DNA from: Sinorhizobium garamanticum
Lineage (GTDB): Bacteria > Pseudomonadota > Alphaproteobacteria > Rhizobiales > Rhizobiaceae
Length of the DNA stretch: 64,000 nt
Assembly: GCF_029892065.1 (NCBI RefSeq)
Contig: NZ_CP120373.1
Span: forward strand, 682,001 to 746,000
Direction of reading: 5' to 3'
In this document: positions 1 through 9,115 of the stretch, one piece after another
Layout of the letters: each line of letters starts with the position of its first letter
Numbering within the stretch: position 1 is the stretch's first letter
The notes under the pieces: model-generated
The model's database searches: none
What the model saw: only the letters and a program-made list of their open reading frames with translations
What the model was told of the DNA's origin: nothing
Position numbers and translations under genes: made by a program

Positions 1-5
1 AATCT

Positions 6-53
6 CTGCATGTTTTTGTTCTTAAATCGAGGTCGATTTTAGGAGACATGCAG
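6..53. repeat. RIME-type palindrome, second module only
   Basis: Outer arms CTGCATG and CATGCAG flank an inner imperfect palindrome around TTAAATCG. This matches the second half of the RIME-type elements found throughout the window. If the copy is whole, the other module lies beyond the left edge. It ends just before the ribosome binding site of the chorismate mutase gene. Confidence 0.8.
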
Positions 54-89
54 TGGGGCGGCTTCCGCCCCGCAGGAGCTGGACAAGCG

Positions 90-395
90 ATGCAGAAGAC
101 CCCCGCAGAATGCACGACAATGGCGGATGTGCGTGTCGAGATCGATCGGCTCGACCGCGCCCTGATGAAGTTGCTCGCGGAGCGCTGGAGTTATATCGAT
201 CGTGCAGCCGAAATAAAGCGCCCGCTCAAATTGAGAGCCGATATCCCGGCACGCGTGGCCGAAGTGCGGGAAAATGCGCGCAGGCACGCGAGCGAACTCG
301 GCCTCGATCCCGATTTCTACGAGGGCATCTGGGCCCAACTGATCGATCATGCCATCGCGCACGAACGCCGGCTGCTCGGCGAGGCTGACGAGTAG
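90..395 (+). CDS. Chorismate mutase, AroQ (type II) class
   Basis: A 101-residue, all-helical protein with the AroQ-class pattern: a first helix (VRVEIDRLDRALMKLLAERW) with the conserved Arg and Asp, then Lys and Arg residues in the middle, and a final helix (YEGIWAQLIDHAIAHE). The family rearranges chorismate to prephenate in the cytoplasm for phenylalanine and tyrosine synthesis. The length fits a monofunctional enzyme. ATG at 90 is preferred over ATG at 48 because AGGAG lies 11 bases upstream and the extra residues fall in the RIME repeat. Isochorismate pyruvate-lyase relatives share the fold, so exact substrate is inference. Confidence 0.85.
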   Translation: MQKTPAECTTMADVRVEIDRLDRALMKLLAERWSYIDRAAEIKRPLKLRADIPARVAEVRENARRHASELGLDPDFYEGIWAQLIDHAIAHERRLLGEADE

Positions 396-474
396 CGTCG
401 CTGTCCAGGCGGAAAGCCGGCACACTTTCCGGGAATTGGCGGCGCGCCAGGCACAGTGATCCTGACCCTCTTCT

Positions 475-1479
475 TCAGACCGCCTTGTCATAGCTGTTCT
501 TGCGGCTGAGATAGCCCTCCCAGTCGAAGGCGCTCTGGACGATGTCTTCGAGGCTTGCATGGGTCGGCACCCAGTCGAGCTTCAGCCGCGCAAGCGAGGA
601 GTCCGCGACGACCTGCGCAGCGTCGCCTGGACGCCGCGGTGCATAGTCCACGCGGAAATCACGCCCTGACACTCGCCGCACTGTGTCGAGAACCTGCAGC
701 ACAGAAAAGCCTTTGCCGTAACCGCAATTGCTCGTCAGCGGTTCACCGCCGCTCCTGAGATAGCCGAGCGCGTCCTTGTGTGCCGTGACCAGATCAGCAA
801 CGTGGATATAATCCCGAATGCCGGTGCCGTCGGCAGTCGGATAGTCGGTTCCGTAGACATCGACCTTGCGGCGTACGCCGCGAGCCGCTTCGCATGCGAC
901 CTTGATGAGGTGAGTGGCACCGGCCGTCGATTGCCCGGCACGACCGAGCGGGTCCGCCCCGGCGACGTTGAAATAGCGCAGCACGACATAGCGGAAATCG
1001 TAAGCGGCCGCGGCATCCTGCAGCATGATTTCCGACATCAGCTTCGAGCGGCCATAGGGGCTCTCGGGACGCAACGCGGCCGTCTCCTTGACCGGATCGG
1101 CGGTATCCTGCGTGCCGTAAACCGCCGCGGTCGATGAGAAGACGAAGTGGCGAATACCGGCCGCTATCATCGCGGCGATCAGCGTGCGCGTCTTCGCCGT
1201 GTTGTTTTCGTAATAGGTAAGCGGGTCGGCGACGGACTCCGGAACGACCGCTGATCCCGCGAAATGGATGACGGCATCGATCTCGTTTTCCGCGAAGATC
1301 CTGCCAAGCAGCGTCCTGTTGCCGACGTCCCCGAAATAGAACTTTGCTTCCGGCGCGATCGCCCAGCGGAAGCCTGTCGACAACCGGTCAACCACCACGA
1401 CAGACTCGCCCGCATCGAGCAGCGACCACACCATGTGGCTGCCGATGTAACCCGCTCCACCCGTTACCAATATCGCCAT
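475..1479 (-). CDS. galE: UDP-glucose 4-epimerase
   Basis: A 334-residue short-chain dehydrogenase of the extended type, the usual GalE length. The N-terminus carries the NAD-binding glycine motif GGAGYIGSH. A Ser-Ser-Thr stretch (FSSTAAVYG) and the YGRSK catalytic Tyr-Lys pair follow in the expected order, and RDYIHVADL is a GalE signature. The enzyme interconverts UDP-glucose and UDP-galactose, supplying galactose for exopolysaccharide and lipopolysaccharide. In S. meliloti the paralogue exoB sits in the exo cluster; no exo genes are present here, so I use the generic name. The gene stands alone, facing the chorismate mutase. Confidence 0.92.
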   Translation of the reverse strand: MAILVTGGAGYIGSHMVWSLLDAGESVVVVDRLSTGFRWAIAPEAKFYFGDVGNRTLLGRIFAENEIDAVIHFAGSAVVPESVADPLTYYENNTAKTRTLIAAMIAAGIRHFVFSSTAAVYGTQDTADPVKETAALRPESPYGRSKLMSEIMLQDAAAAYDFRYVVLRYFNVAGADPLGRAGQSTAGATHLIKVACEAARGVRRKVDVYGTDYPTADGTGIRDYIHVADLVTAHKDALGYLRSGGEPLTSNCGYGKGFSVLQVLDTVRRVSGRDFRVDYAPRRPGDAAQVVADSSLARLKLDWVPTHASLEDIVQSAFDWEGYLSRKNSYDKAV

Positions 1480-1821
1480 TGCCCGATTGCCATCCCCTCA
1501 AAGATGGAGACAGGAAAGACGAGTCGAGCTTTCTGAATTGGTAAACTCGGGGCGCGCCCAGCGGCCTTCGCCCGATATTCTCGTGGCCGTGGTTAAGCAC
1601 CACTCTGCCGATTATCGAGAATTTTATGGATGACGTCGCATCTGCACAGAATCCATATCTCCGCCCATCGCACCAAGGGCATGACGACCGGCCAATACGC
1701 TCTTCTCACCTGAAAAATCTCAAAAAATCAAATTTTACTAAAACACAAAGACGCTCTCTAACGGTTTCTGAAACGGCATGTATTAGCCTTCCGAAATATG
1801 GCCTTAGAGGGGGAACCACGA
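1480..1821. other. Intergenic region between galE and tadG-like gene
   Basis: About 340 bases separate two divergent genes. The part near 1700-1790 is clearly AT-rich with runs of A and T, as expected for a promoter of the rightward gene. I see no convincing gene, repeat or RNA here. Confidence 0.5.
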
Positions 1822-3162
1822 ATGAGACGTGCAGAGCTCCATGCCCAACTGAAACGACTGGCCCGCGACAAAGACGGAAATTTTGCCGTCCTTGGCGCAA
1901 TCGCCATCGTCCCCGTCATTGCCGCGGTCGGCCTGACGCTCGATTTCGTCGGTGCCTATCTAGAAGCCGAGAAAATTCAGGCCGCGCTGGACGCCGCCGC
2001 ACTCGGTTCCGTGCGAGCCTACGGCGAAAGCGCGGACGAAAGCGAAGCCTCCGAAGCAGCGGAGAAGTTCTTCTGGAGCAACTACGCGCTGCCGCAAGAA
2101 AACGTCGTCGAGGGAGCCAATCTCGCGGACACACCCACGCAAGGCGGCGCATTGTCCGTCGCGTTCACGCGCAACACCACCGAAGACGTCGCCGCAGCGG
2201 AATTCAGCTTCGACTACAAGCCGATGTTCCTGGAGCGCCTGCCGCTCCAAATCCGGCGCCAGGCCGTCGCTGCGCGTGCCGCCAGCGCGGAAGCCTGCAT
2301 TCTGGCACTGCATCACACGGCCGACCGGGCATTCGATGTCAGCGGTAGCGCAGCGGTCGATCTGACCGGATGCACCGTCATCTCGAATTCCAACGACGAC
2401 CAATCGATCTATGTCGGCGGCACCGGCAAGCTCAAGGCCGAGTGTCTTTACGCCGCCGGCGCCATTTACAGTGCGCCGCTATCGGTGGAACTTGCTTGCG
2501 ACAAGGCGATGGAAGGCGCGTCACGCGTGGCCGACCCGTTCAAGAACAAGGCACTGCCGAAAACATCGCCCTGGGTCGATCTTTCCGGTTGCGGGCAGGA
2601 TTTCATCGCCGGCGGCGGCGGCAATGGTGATTGCAATGGTACCGGCAAGACGCCGAAGACGAACAACGAGGACCACGTCGTCACATTGAAGCCCGGAACC
2701 TATCAAAGCCTGGACATCAAGCGCGCCGTAAATCTCCTGCCCGGCAACTACATCATTGACGGCGGGCGCCTGGAATTCGGCAGCCAGGCCACCGTCACCG
2801 GCGCGGGCGTCACTTTCTTCCTCATGAATGGCGCCGAGATCAGCATCAACGGCTCTGCGACGTTCGACATCTCGCCGTCACTCGTGGGCGATTGGGCCGG
2901 GTTCGCGATCGTCGCCGAGCATGGAAACATCGAGACCGCGATCATCAACGGCAACAGCCAGTCGTCCCTGACCGGTATCGTCTACCTCCCCGACGCCGCA
3001 GAGTTGCAATATTCGGGCAATGGCACAACGAGCGGCGAGTGCATCCGGCTGATCGCCCAGGAAATCACCCTGACCGGCAACAGCACATTCAAGATGGATT
3101 GCACGACGCAGCTTGCCGACAAGGGCATCTACTACCCGGGCGCAATCCGGCTGGTGCGCTAG
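1822..3162 (+). CDS. TadG-like pilus-assembly-type membrane protein
   Basis: A 446-residue protein. Residues 1-20 are basic and are followed by one hydrophobic segment (FAVLGAIAIVPVIAAVGLTL) and the pattern ExxxIQxALDAAALG. That is the usual N-terminus of TadE/TadG proteins encoded with Flp pili. The long C-terminal part is rich in Gly, Asn, Thr and hydrophobic strands and looks like an extracytoplasmic beta-rich domain. ATG 1822 is chosen over ATG 1798 because GAGGGGG lies just upstream. No other tad genes are in the window, so it is a solitary member; its role in pilus assembly or surface attachment is unproven. Confidence 0.75.
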   Translation: MRRAELHAQLKRLARDKDGNFAVLGAIAIVPVIAAVGLTLDFVGAYLEAEKIQAALDAAALGSVRAYGESADESEASEAAEKFFWSNYALPQENVVEGANLADTPTQGGALSVAFTRNTTEDVAAAEFSFDYKPMFLERLPLQIRRQAVAARAASAEACILALHHTADRAFDVSGSAAVDLTGCTVISNSNDDQSIYVGGTGKLKAECLYAAGAIYSAPLSVELACDKAMEGASRVADPFKNKALPKTSPWVDLSGCGQDFIAGGGGNGDCNGTGKTPKTNNEDHVVTLKPGTYQSLDIKRAVNLLPGNYIIDGGRLEFGSQATVTGAGVTFFLMNGAEISINGSATFDISPSLVGDWAGFAIVAEHGNIETAIINGNSQSSLTGIVYLPDAAELQYSGNGTTSGECIRLIAQEITLTGNSTFKMDCTTQLADKGIYYPGAIRLVR

Positions 3163-3178
3163 AAGGGGGGATGTTGCT

Positions 3179-3282
3179 TTATAGCGCCGCGCGTCCGATC
3201 GGACGCGCAAAGGTCGCTGTAGCACTTTGAATTTGCTGCACGATTTGTTCTTAAATCGATTCCGATTTAAGGAATCATGCAG
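3179..3282 (+). repeat. RIME-type mosaic element, full copy
   Basis: Module A is a hairpin with arms (TATAGCG / CGCTGTAG) and an inner stem GCGTCC / GGACGC. A spacer GCACTTTGAATT leads to module B (CTGCACGATT ... AATCATGCAG). The inner stem uses C-G where most copies use T-A. It follows the tadG-like stop codon by 17 bases. Confidence 0.9.
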
Positions 3283-3331
3283 TAGCGGGGGACGACTTGA
3301 GGCTTGCTTCGATCGAGCCGGGAGATCAACT

Positions 3332-4498
3332 CTACCGGCTCAGTATATAGCGGCTGAGGCGCTGAGCGGCCTCCGCCACCTGCGCCGGATCGCGCAGAAA
3401 GCAGGCGCGCATGAAGAGCGAGCCGCCCTCGCCAAAGGCGGTTCCGGGCGCCAATCCGACCCCTGTCTTGTCGACGATGTCGATCGCCGCCTGTCGTGAA
3501 TCGGTCACCCCATCGATCTTCAGGAAGGCGTAGAGCGCGCCATCCGGCTTCAGGGTTTCGACGCGATTGGTCGCGATCAGCGCGTCGCAGAGCAGGTCGC
3601 GGCTCAGTGCCGCCTTGGCGATGTTCTCGTCGACAAAGGAGTCTCCCTCGTCGAGGGCCACCACCGCGCCGCGTTGCATGAACTGCGCAACGCCGGATGT
3701 CGAATACTGGATCAGATTTTCCAGCACCTGTCCCATCGCCGGCGGTGCTACGATCCAGCCGACGCGCCAGCCGGTCATCGACCAGTTCTTGGAGAAGGAA
3801 TTGACGAACAGGATTCGGTCGTCATCGTCCATGATGTCCAGGAACGACGGCGCTCGCCCGCCGGCATAGTAGTAGAGTGCATAGATTTCGTCGGCGATGA
3901 TCCAGAGGCCGTGCTTGCGCGCGAGCGTCAGAATGGCTTTGAGATCATCCTGCGTCGCGGTCCAGCCGGTCGGATTGGACGGCGTGTTGATGAACAAGGC
4001 CCGCGTCTTCTCGCCGATCGCGGCATCGAGCCGGTCGAGATCGAGCTGCCATTTGCCATGTTCGAAATGCAGGGGCACGGAAACCGGCCGTGCTCCCGAA
4101 ATCTCTGCAGCAGCAGCAAAATTCGGCCAGGCGGGCGTCAGCAGCACCACTTCGTCGCCGGGCGACGTCACCGCCTCGATTGCAAGCTTGATCGCCTGCA
4201 TCCCCGATCCCGTGACGTAAAAGTTTTCCGGAGACAGCACATTCTGGAACCGGCGCCGATAGTAGCGCACCAGCGCTTCGCGGAGCGGCGGGATGCCACG
4301 CTGCCAGGTGTAGAAGGTCTCACCGGCCACAAGCGCGCTGGCGGCAGCCCGGCTGATGAAGTCCGGCGTGGCAAGGTCCCCCTCGCCCACCCAGAGCGGG
4401 ATCACGCCTTCTCGTCCACGCGCGTAGTTTACAACCTCGACGATACCGCTTTCGGGGGCCGAAAGAGAACGGGGGCTGAGACTGGTCGTGATCGTCAT
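3332..4498 (-). CDS. Class I/II pyridoxal-phosphate aminotransferase
   Basis: A 388-residue fold-type I PLP enzyme. NTPSNPTG and the lysine motif NSFSKNWSMTGWRVGW, which holds the Schiff-base lysine, are both visible. YYYAG and WVGEGDLATP near the start also fit the aspartate/alanine aminotransferase branch. It probably moves an amino group between an amino acid and 2-oxoglutarate; the amino donor cannot be read from sequence. ATG at 4498 is favoured over 4552 because AGGAG lies about 7 bases upstream. RIME copies lie on both sides and no operon partner is visible. Confidence 0.85.
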   Translation of the reverse strand: MTITTSLSPRSLSAPESGIVEVVNYARGREGVIPLWVGEGDLATPDFISRAAASALVAGETFYTWQRGIPPLREALVRYYRRRFQNVLSPENFYVTGSGMQAIKLAIEAVTSPGDEVVLLTPAWPNFAAAAEISGARPVSVPLHFEHGKWQLDLDRLDAAIGEKTRALFINTPSNPTGWTATQDDLKAILTLARKHGLWIIADEIYALYYYAGGRAPSFLDIMDDDDRILFVNSFSKNWSMTGWRVGWIVAPPAMGQVLENLIQYSTSGVAQFMQRGAVVALDEGDSFVDENIAKAALSRDLLCDALIATNRVETLKPDGALYAFLKIDGVTDSRQAAIDIVDKTGVGLAPGTAFGEGGSLFMRACFLRDPAQVAEAAQRLSRYILSR

Positions 4499-4600
4499 AA
4501 GCGGGCTCCTGGACTTTCCGCCGCTTCTAGACGTTTTTGCGCAGACGATCACGCGACATTATCTGACCGGTTTATCGATTTTTGTGATGTTTCGCGGCTC

Positions 4601-4703
4601 CTACAGCGCCGTGCGTCTTTTCAGACGCACAAAGGACGCTGTAGCACTTTGATTTGCTGCATGTTTTATCCTTAAATCGGCTATGATTTAGGGAAACATG
4701 CAG
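4601..4703 (+). repeat. RIME-type mosaic element, full copy
   Basis: Starts with CTACAGCG and ends with CATGCAG. Module A inner stem is GCGTCT / AGACGC with loop TTTC. Module B is CTGCATG ... CATGCAG. It lies between the aminotransferase and mscL, upstream of the first and downstream of the second. Confidence 0.92.
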
Positions 4704-4718
4704 GAGCCCGTGAGGCGA

Positions 4719-5147
4719 TCAGGCGCGCTGCTTCAACAGATCGCGGATCTCGGAGAGAAGCACGATATCCTGCGGCGGCGGGGCGGCAGGCGCCGCTTCC
4801 TTTTTCGTTTCGATCGAAGCACGCATCCGGTTCACGGCCTTGATCATCAGGAAGATGATCCAGGCGAGGATCAGGAAATTGATGAGCACGGTAATGAAGT
4901 TACCGTAGGCAAAGACGGCGCCCTGCGCGCGAGCCGCCGCAAGCGAGGGTGCGGTGACGTTCGCGGAAAGCGGGATGAAGTAGTTGGAGAAGTCGAAGCC
5001 GCCGCCGGTGATGGCGCCGACGACCGGCATTACGAGATCGGCGACGACCGAATCGACGATCTTACTGAAGGCGGCGCCAATGATCACGCCGACCGCAAGA
5101 TCCATGACGTTGCCGCGGGCAATAAACTCCTTGAATTCGTTCAGCAT
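4719..5147 (-). CDS. mscL: Large-conductance mechanosensitive channel
   Basis: A 142-residue protein of typical MscL length. The N-terminus ([20 protein letters not shown]) with the [17 protein letters not shown] first membrane helix and the second helix [20 protein letters not shown] are diagnostic. The C-terminus is charged and ends in a short helix, as usual. MscL forms a homopentameric inner-membrane pore that opens under strong membrane tension and releases solutes during osmotic downshock. GAGAGACGC just upstream can serve as ribosome binding site. The gene is monocistronic and framed by two RIME copies. Confidence 0.95.
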   Translation of the reverse strand: MLNEFKEFIARGNVMDLAVGVIIGAAFSKIVDSVVADLVMPVVGAITGGGFDFSNYFIPLSANVTAPSLAAARAQGAVFAYGNFITVLINFLILAWIIFLMIKAVNRMRASIETKKEAAPAAPPPQDIVLLSEIRDLLKQRA

Positions 5148-5194
5148 GCGTCTCTCCGTGTGGTCCCCGTTTCAGAACGGCAACCGCATCTGTG

Positions 5195-5295
5195 CTACAG
5201 CGCCGCGCGTCTACCAGACGCGCGAAGGTCGCTGTAGCACTTTGATTTGCGGCATGTTTTTGGCCCTTAATCGGCTACGATTAAGGAAACATGCC
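5195..5295 (+). repeat. RIME-type mosaic element with paired change in module B
   Basis: Module A runs from CTACAGCG to CGCTGTAG. Module B has outer arms CGGCATG and CATGCCG instead of the usual CTGCATG and CATGCAG, so both arms changed together and pairing is kept. Confidence 0.9.
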
Positions 5296-5479
5296 GTGGC
5301 GGCAACCGCTGGTTTGGAATCTAGACCAAAGGCCGCTCAGTGGGAACCGTTCTTTGCATTTGATCAAGGCGGATCAACCCGGCCGGGCGAACGCCCGCTT
5401 TCTTGGACTTAAGACGCATAGGCCAGGCAATTCTCAACCCGCTGGACTTGCCCTATGCTGCCTTTCGGAGGAGTGAGGC

Positions 5480-8400
5480 ATGCTTTCGGGTTCTGTAATT
5501 TTTGCCTCGGCCTTCGCCTATCTGCTGCTGCTCTTCGCAGTCGCAAGTTATGGCGACCGGCGAGCCAAGAGAAACAACGCTGCCAGCAAGGGCAGGCCGT
5601 TGGTCTATGCGCTCAGCCTCGCGATCTATTGCACGTCCTGGACCTATTTCGGCGGCGTGGGACTGGCTGCCGAACGCGGGCTCGAATTCACCGGCATCTA
5701 TATCGGTCCGATTCTGATGTTCACGCTCGGCATGCCGCTGGTCCGCCGCATCATCCAGCTCGCCAAGACAGAAAGGCTGACATCCGTCGCCGATTTCATG
5801 GCGGCGCGTTACGGCAAGAACCCGGCCGTCGCCGCGATCGTCGCGTTCATTTCACTGGTCGGGGCCATTCCCTACATCGCCCTCCAGCTCAAGGCAGTTT
5901 CGAGCTCGGTCGCGGCGATGATCGACACGAGCCATTACGGCATTGGTGCCGGGCAGACTTTCATCGATCTGCCGCTGCTTGTGACGCTTTTCCTCGCCTG
6001 CTTCGCGATCGTTTTCGGCACGCGCCATACGGATGCGACCGAGCACCAGGACGGCCTGATCCTCGCGATCTCCATGGAATCGGTCGTGAAGCTCGTGGCG
6101 ATGCTCACGATTGGCGGCTACGTCGTCTTCGTCCTGTTCGATGGCCCCGCGAACCTGTGGGCGCAAGCCCAGCAAAGTCCTGCGGTCCTCGCCGCCCTCG
6201 AATACCGCACGCCGCCGGCGCGATGGATCCTGCTGATCGTGCTCTCGGCCTTCGCTATCATCATGCTGCCGCGGCAATTCCATGTGACGGTGGTCGAAAA
6301 CCGCACCGAAACCGAATTGCGCACCGCGGGCATTCTCTTTCCGCTTTATCTGATTGCAATCAACCTCTTCGTGCTGCCGATCGCCATCGCGGGCATTCTG
6401 ACCTTCTCAGGCTCCGGCGATGCGGACCTCTACCTGCTGAAGCTGCCGCTTGCCGGCGAGGTCCCCCTGCTGTCGCTGACGACGTTCATCGGCGGTTTTT
6501 CCGCGGCAACCGCCATGGTCATTGTCGCATCGGTGGCGCTGTCGATCATGATTTCCAACGACATCGTCATGCCGGTGTTCCTGCGCCGGCGGCTCGGCTT
6601 GCGTGGTGGGCTCCAGGAGGACATGGCGGGGACGCTGCTCAATATTCGCCGCACAGCGATCTTCGTCGTCCTTCTGCTCGGCTATGCCTATTATCGCTCG
6701 GCCGATATCAGTGCTGGCCTCGCTTCGCTTGGGCTTTTGTCCTTCGTTGCCGTATCGCAGATGGCGCCCGCGCTTCTCGGCGGCCTTGTGTGGCGGCAGG
6801 CCAATGCCCGCGGGGCGATCAGCGGGATGGTCTGCGGCTTTCTTGTCTGGGCTTATCTGCTGTTCCTGCCGAGCCTCGGCGGGCCCGACAATTCCCACGT
6901 GGCGACGACGGTGCTGAGCTTCCTTCTGCCCTTCACGGATCTCTTTTCGGGACCGGATGCAGACCCCCTGGTCAATGCCACGGCGTTGAGCCTCTTTGTC
7001 AACAGCGCGGCCTACGTGCTTGCCTCGCTGACCCGGACGCCAAAACCCTTGGAGCGCTTCCAGGCCGGCGTGTTCATCACCCGCCGTTCGCGCACGGAAG
7101 GAACGTTCCGCGGACGCAAGACCAAGGTGACCGTGCGCGACCTCAAGACGACGATCGGCCGCTACATGGGCGAGGAGCGCATGCAGCGTTCCTTCCACAC
7201 CTATGAGCAGCAGTCCGGCCGCTGGCTCGACGAGAATGCCTCTGCCGACATGGCGCTCATTCATTTCTCGGAACAATTGCTCGGCAGCGCCATCGGTTCA
7301 TCCTCCGCCCGCCTGGTGCTTTCGCTCGTGCTGCAGCGGATGGACGATGCCTCGTCGGATACGGCCTGGCTGCTCGACCAGGCGAGCGAGGCACTGCAAT
7401 ATAACCAGGACATGCTGCAAACGGCGCTCTCGCAGATGGATCAGGGCATCGCCGTCTTCGACAATGCCAACAACCTGATCATCTGGAACCGCCGCTTCAG
7501 ACAATTGCTCGATTTGCCCGAAGCCGCAGGTCAGGTCGGCTTCCCGCTCGCCGATATCGTCGAGATCCTGACGAGACGCGGCGATATCCGCAAGGACCAG
7601 GAGAAGGCGCTGATCGCCAATTTCCTGACGCTCGACAAACCCTTCCTGCTCGAACTCGCTAATGGCGATCGCATCATAGAAGTCAGAACCAATGCGATGC
7701 CGGACAAGGGCATCGTCACCACCTATACCGACATCACGCAGCGCGTCGCAGCCGACATGGCTCTGAAACAAGCCAACGAGACGCTGGAACTACGCGTCAC
7801 CGAACGGACGGGAGAACTGACACGAGTCAACCGGGAACTCGCCGAAGCGCGGGCGGCAGCCGAGGAAGCCAACATCGGCAAGACCCGCTTCTTCGCCGCC
7901 GCCGGGCACGACATCCTGCAGCCGTTGAACGCCGCGCGCCTTTATTCCTCGTCGCTCGTCGAGCGCCTCGGCGGTTCCGATAACAGCACGCTTGTCCAGA
8001 ACATCGATTCCTCGCTGGAATCGGTGGAAGCCATTCTCGGGGCGGTGCTCGATATTTCCCGGCTCGACACCGGAGCGATGAAGCCGCGCCTGCAATCGGT
8101 GCCGCTCAACGAATTGCTCCGGCGCATCGAGACGGATTTCGCTCCGATGGCGCGGGCGAAGGGTCTCGAACTCATGGTCATGCCGACATCCCTCGTCGTG
8201 CGCAGCGATCCGAATCTTCTGCGGCGGGTGGTGCAGAACCTCGTCTCGAACGCCATCAAATATACGCTGAAGGGCAAGGTGCTCGTCGGGGTGCGCCGCC
8301 GCGGCCGGACGGCGACGATCGAGGTGCTCGATTCCGGTATCGGCATTCCGCCTTCGAAATTCCGCACCGTCTTCAAGGAGTTCGCACGCCTCGACGAAGG

Positions 8401-8986
8401 CGCGCGGACGGCGTCCGGCCTCGGGCTCGGCCTATCGATCGTCGACCGCATCTCGCGCGTCCTCAACCACCCGGTCAACCTTCAGTCGAAACATGGCAAA
8501 GGCACAGGCTTCAAGGTCACGGTGCCGCTAGAGGCAAGCGTCAGCGAACGTGCCAAACCGCGAGATGTCGTCGCCGCGAAGGCGAATGACGCCTTGGCCG
8601 GTCTGTGCGTCATCTGCATCGACAATGAGCCAAAGATTCTCGACGGCATGGCGGTGCTGCTCGGCGGCTGGGGCTGTAACGTCACCACGGTGGAATCGCT
8701 TGCCGGCTGCTCGGAAATCGGCCCCAGCCTTCAAACGAAGAGACCCGATGCGATCATCGCCGATTATCATCTCGGCGACGGCACCGGCATCGAAGCGATC
8801 GCCCGCATCCGTGCTCTTTGGGGGGAAAGCATTCCAGCCCTGCTGGTGACGGCCGACCGCTCGCCGGAGGTACGCGGCGCCGCCGAACGCGACGCGATCG
8901 CCCTGCAAAACAAGCCCGTACGTCCGGCAGCCATGCGCGCATGGTTGACCCAGCTCTCCATTGCGGGAAAGGCGGCAGCGGAATAG
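5480..8986 (+). CDS. Transporter-fused hybrid sensor histidine kinase, CrbS-like
   Basis: A 1168-residue membrane sensor. Residues 1 to about 500 form a multi-helix sodium:solute-symporter-type domain (YCTSWTYFGGVG, PRQFHVTVVEN). A linker around 520-580 fits the STAC-type domain, followed by a PAS domain near 650-750 (GIAVFDNANNLIIWNRRF) and a coiled coil. The histidine kinase follows with phospho-acceptor His810 in FFAAAGHDILQPLN, N-box NLVSNAIKYT and glycine boxes DSGIGIPP and GLGLGLSIV. The C-terminal receiver has Asp1095 (IIADYHLGDG) and a Lys in NKPVRP. This order matches CrbS/MxtR kinases that sense acetate and activate acs. A GGAGGAG ribosome site precedes ATG 5480. The ligand here is inferred. 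Confidence 0.88.
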   Translation: MLSGSVIFASAFAYLLLLFAVASYGDRRAKRNNAASKGRPLVYALSLAIYCTSWTYFGGVGLAAERGLEFTGIYIGPILMFTLGMPLVRRIIQLAKTERLTSVADFMAARYGKNPAVAAIVAFISLVGAIPYIALQLKAVSSSVAAMIDTSHYGIGAGQTFIDLPLLVTLFLACFAIVFGTRHTDATEHQDGLILAISMESVVKLVAMLTIGGYVVFVLFDGPANLWAQAQQSPAVLAALEYRTPPARWILLIVLSAFAIIMLPRQFHVTVVENRTETELRTAGILFPLYLIAINLFVLPIAIAGILTFSGSGDADLYLLKLPLAGEVPLLSLTTFIGGFSAATAMVIVASVALSIMISNDIVMPVFLRRRLGLRGGLQEDMAGTLLNIRRTAIFVVLLLGYAYYRSADISAGLASLGLLSFVAVSQMAPALLGGLVWRQANARGAISGMVCGFLVWAYLLFLPSLGGPDNSHVATTVLSFLLPFTDLFSGPDADPLVNATALSLFVNSAAYVLASLTRTPKPLERFQAGVFITRRSRTEGTFRGRKTKVTVRDLKTTIGRYMGEERMQRSFHTYEQQSGRWLDENASADMALIHFSEQLLGSAIGSSSARLVLSLVLQRMDDASSDTAWLLDQASEALQYNQDMLQTALSQMDQGIAVFDNANNLIIWNRRFRQLLDLPEAAGQVGFPLADIVEILTRRGDIRKDQEKALIANFLTLDKPFLLELANGDRIIEVRTNAMPDKGIVTTYTDITQRVAADMALKQANETLELRVTERTGELTRVNRELAEARAAAEEANIGKTRFFAAAGHDILQPLNAARLYSSSLVERLGGSDNSTLVQNIDSSLESVEAILGAVLDISRLDTGAMKPRLQSVPLNELLRRIETDFAPMARAKGLELMVMPTSLVVRSDPNLLRRVVQNLVSNAIKYTLKGKVLVGVRRRGRTATIEVLDSGIGIPPSKFRTVFKEFARLDEGARTASGLGLGLSIVDRISRVLNHPVNLQSKHGKGTGFKVTVPLEASVSERAKPRDVVAAKANDALAGLCVICIDNEPKILDGMAVLLGGWGCNVTTVESLAGCSEIGPSLQTKRPDAIIADYHLGDGTGIEAIARIRALWGESIPALLVTADRSPEVRGAAERDAIALQNKPVRPAAMRAWLTQLSIAGKAAAE

Positions 8987-9003
8987 AGGTGCCTGACGGA
9001 AAT

Positions 9004-9092
9004 TGCCCCTCACCCAGAAGGGACTTCGGAAGTGCGGCATATCCCTTCTCCCGTCAAAACGGGGAGAAGGTGGCGGCAGCCGGATGAGGGGC
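9004..9092. repeat. Palindromic intergenic repeat (different family)
   Basis: Outer arms CCCCTCA (9006) and TGAGGGG (ending 9091) enclose inner arms CCTTCTCCC and GGGAGAAGG. I recall this CCTTCTCCCC / GGATGAGGGG unit as a frequent intergenic repeat of rhizobia. It lies between the convergent kinase and response regulator and could terminate both transcripts. Confidence 0.75.
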
Positions 9093-9115
9093 GGAAGCGA
9101 ACGTGAGCCGGCAAA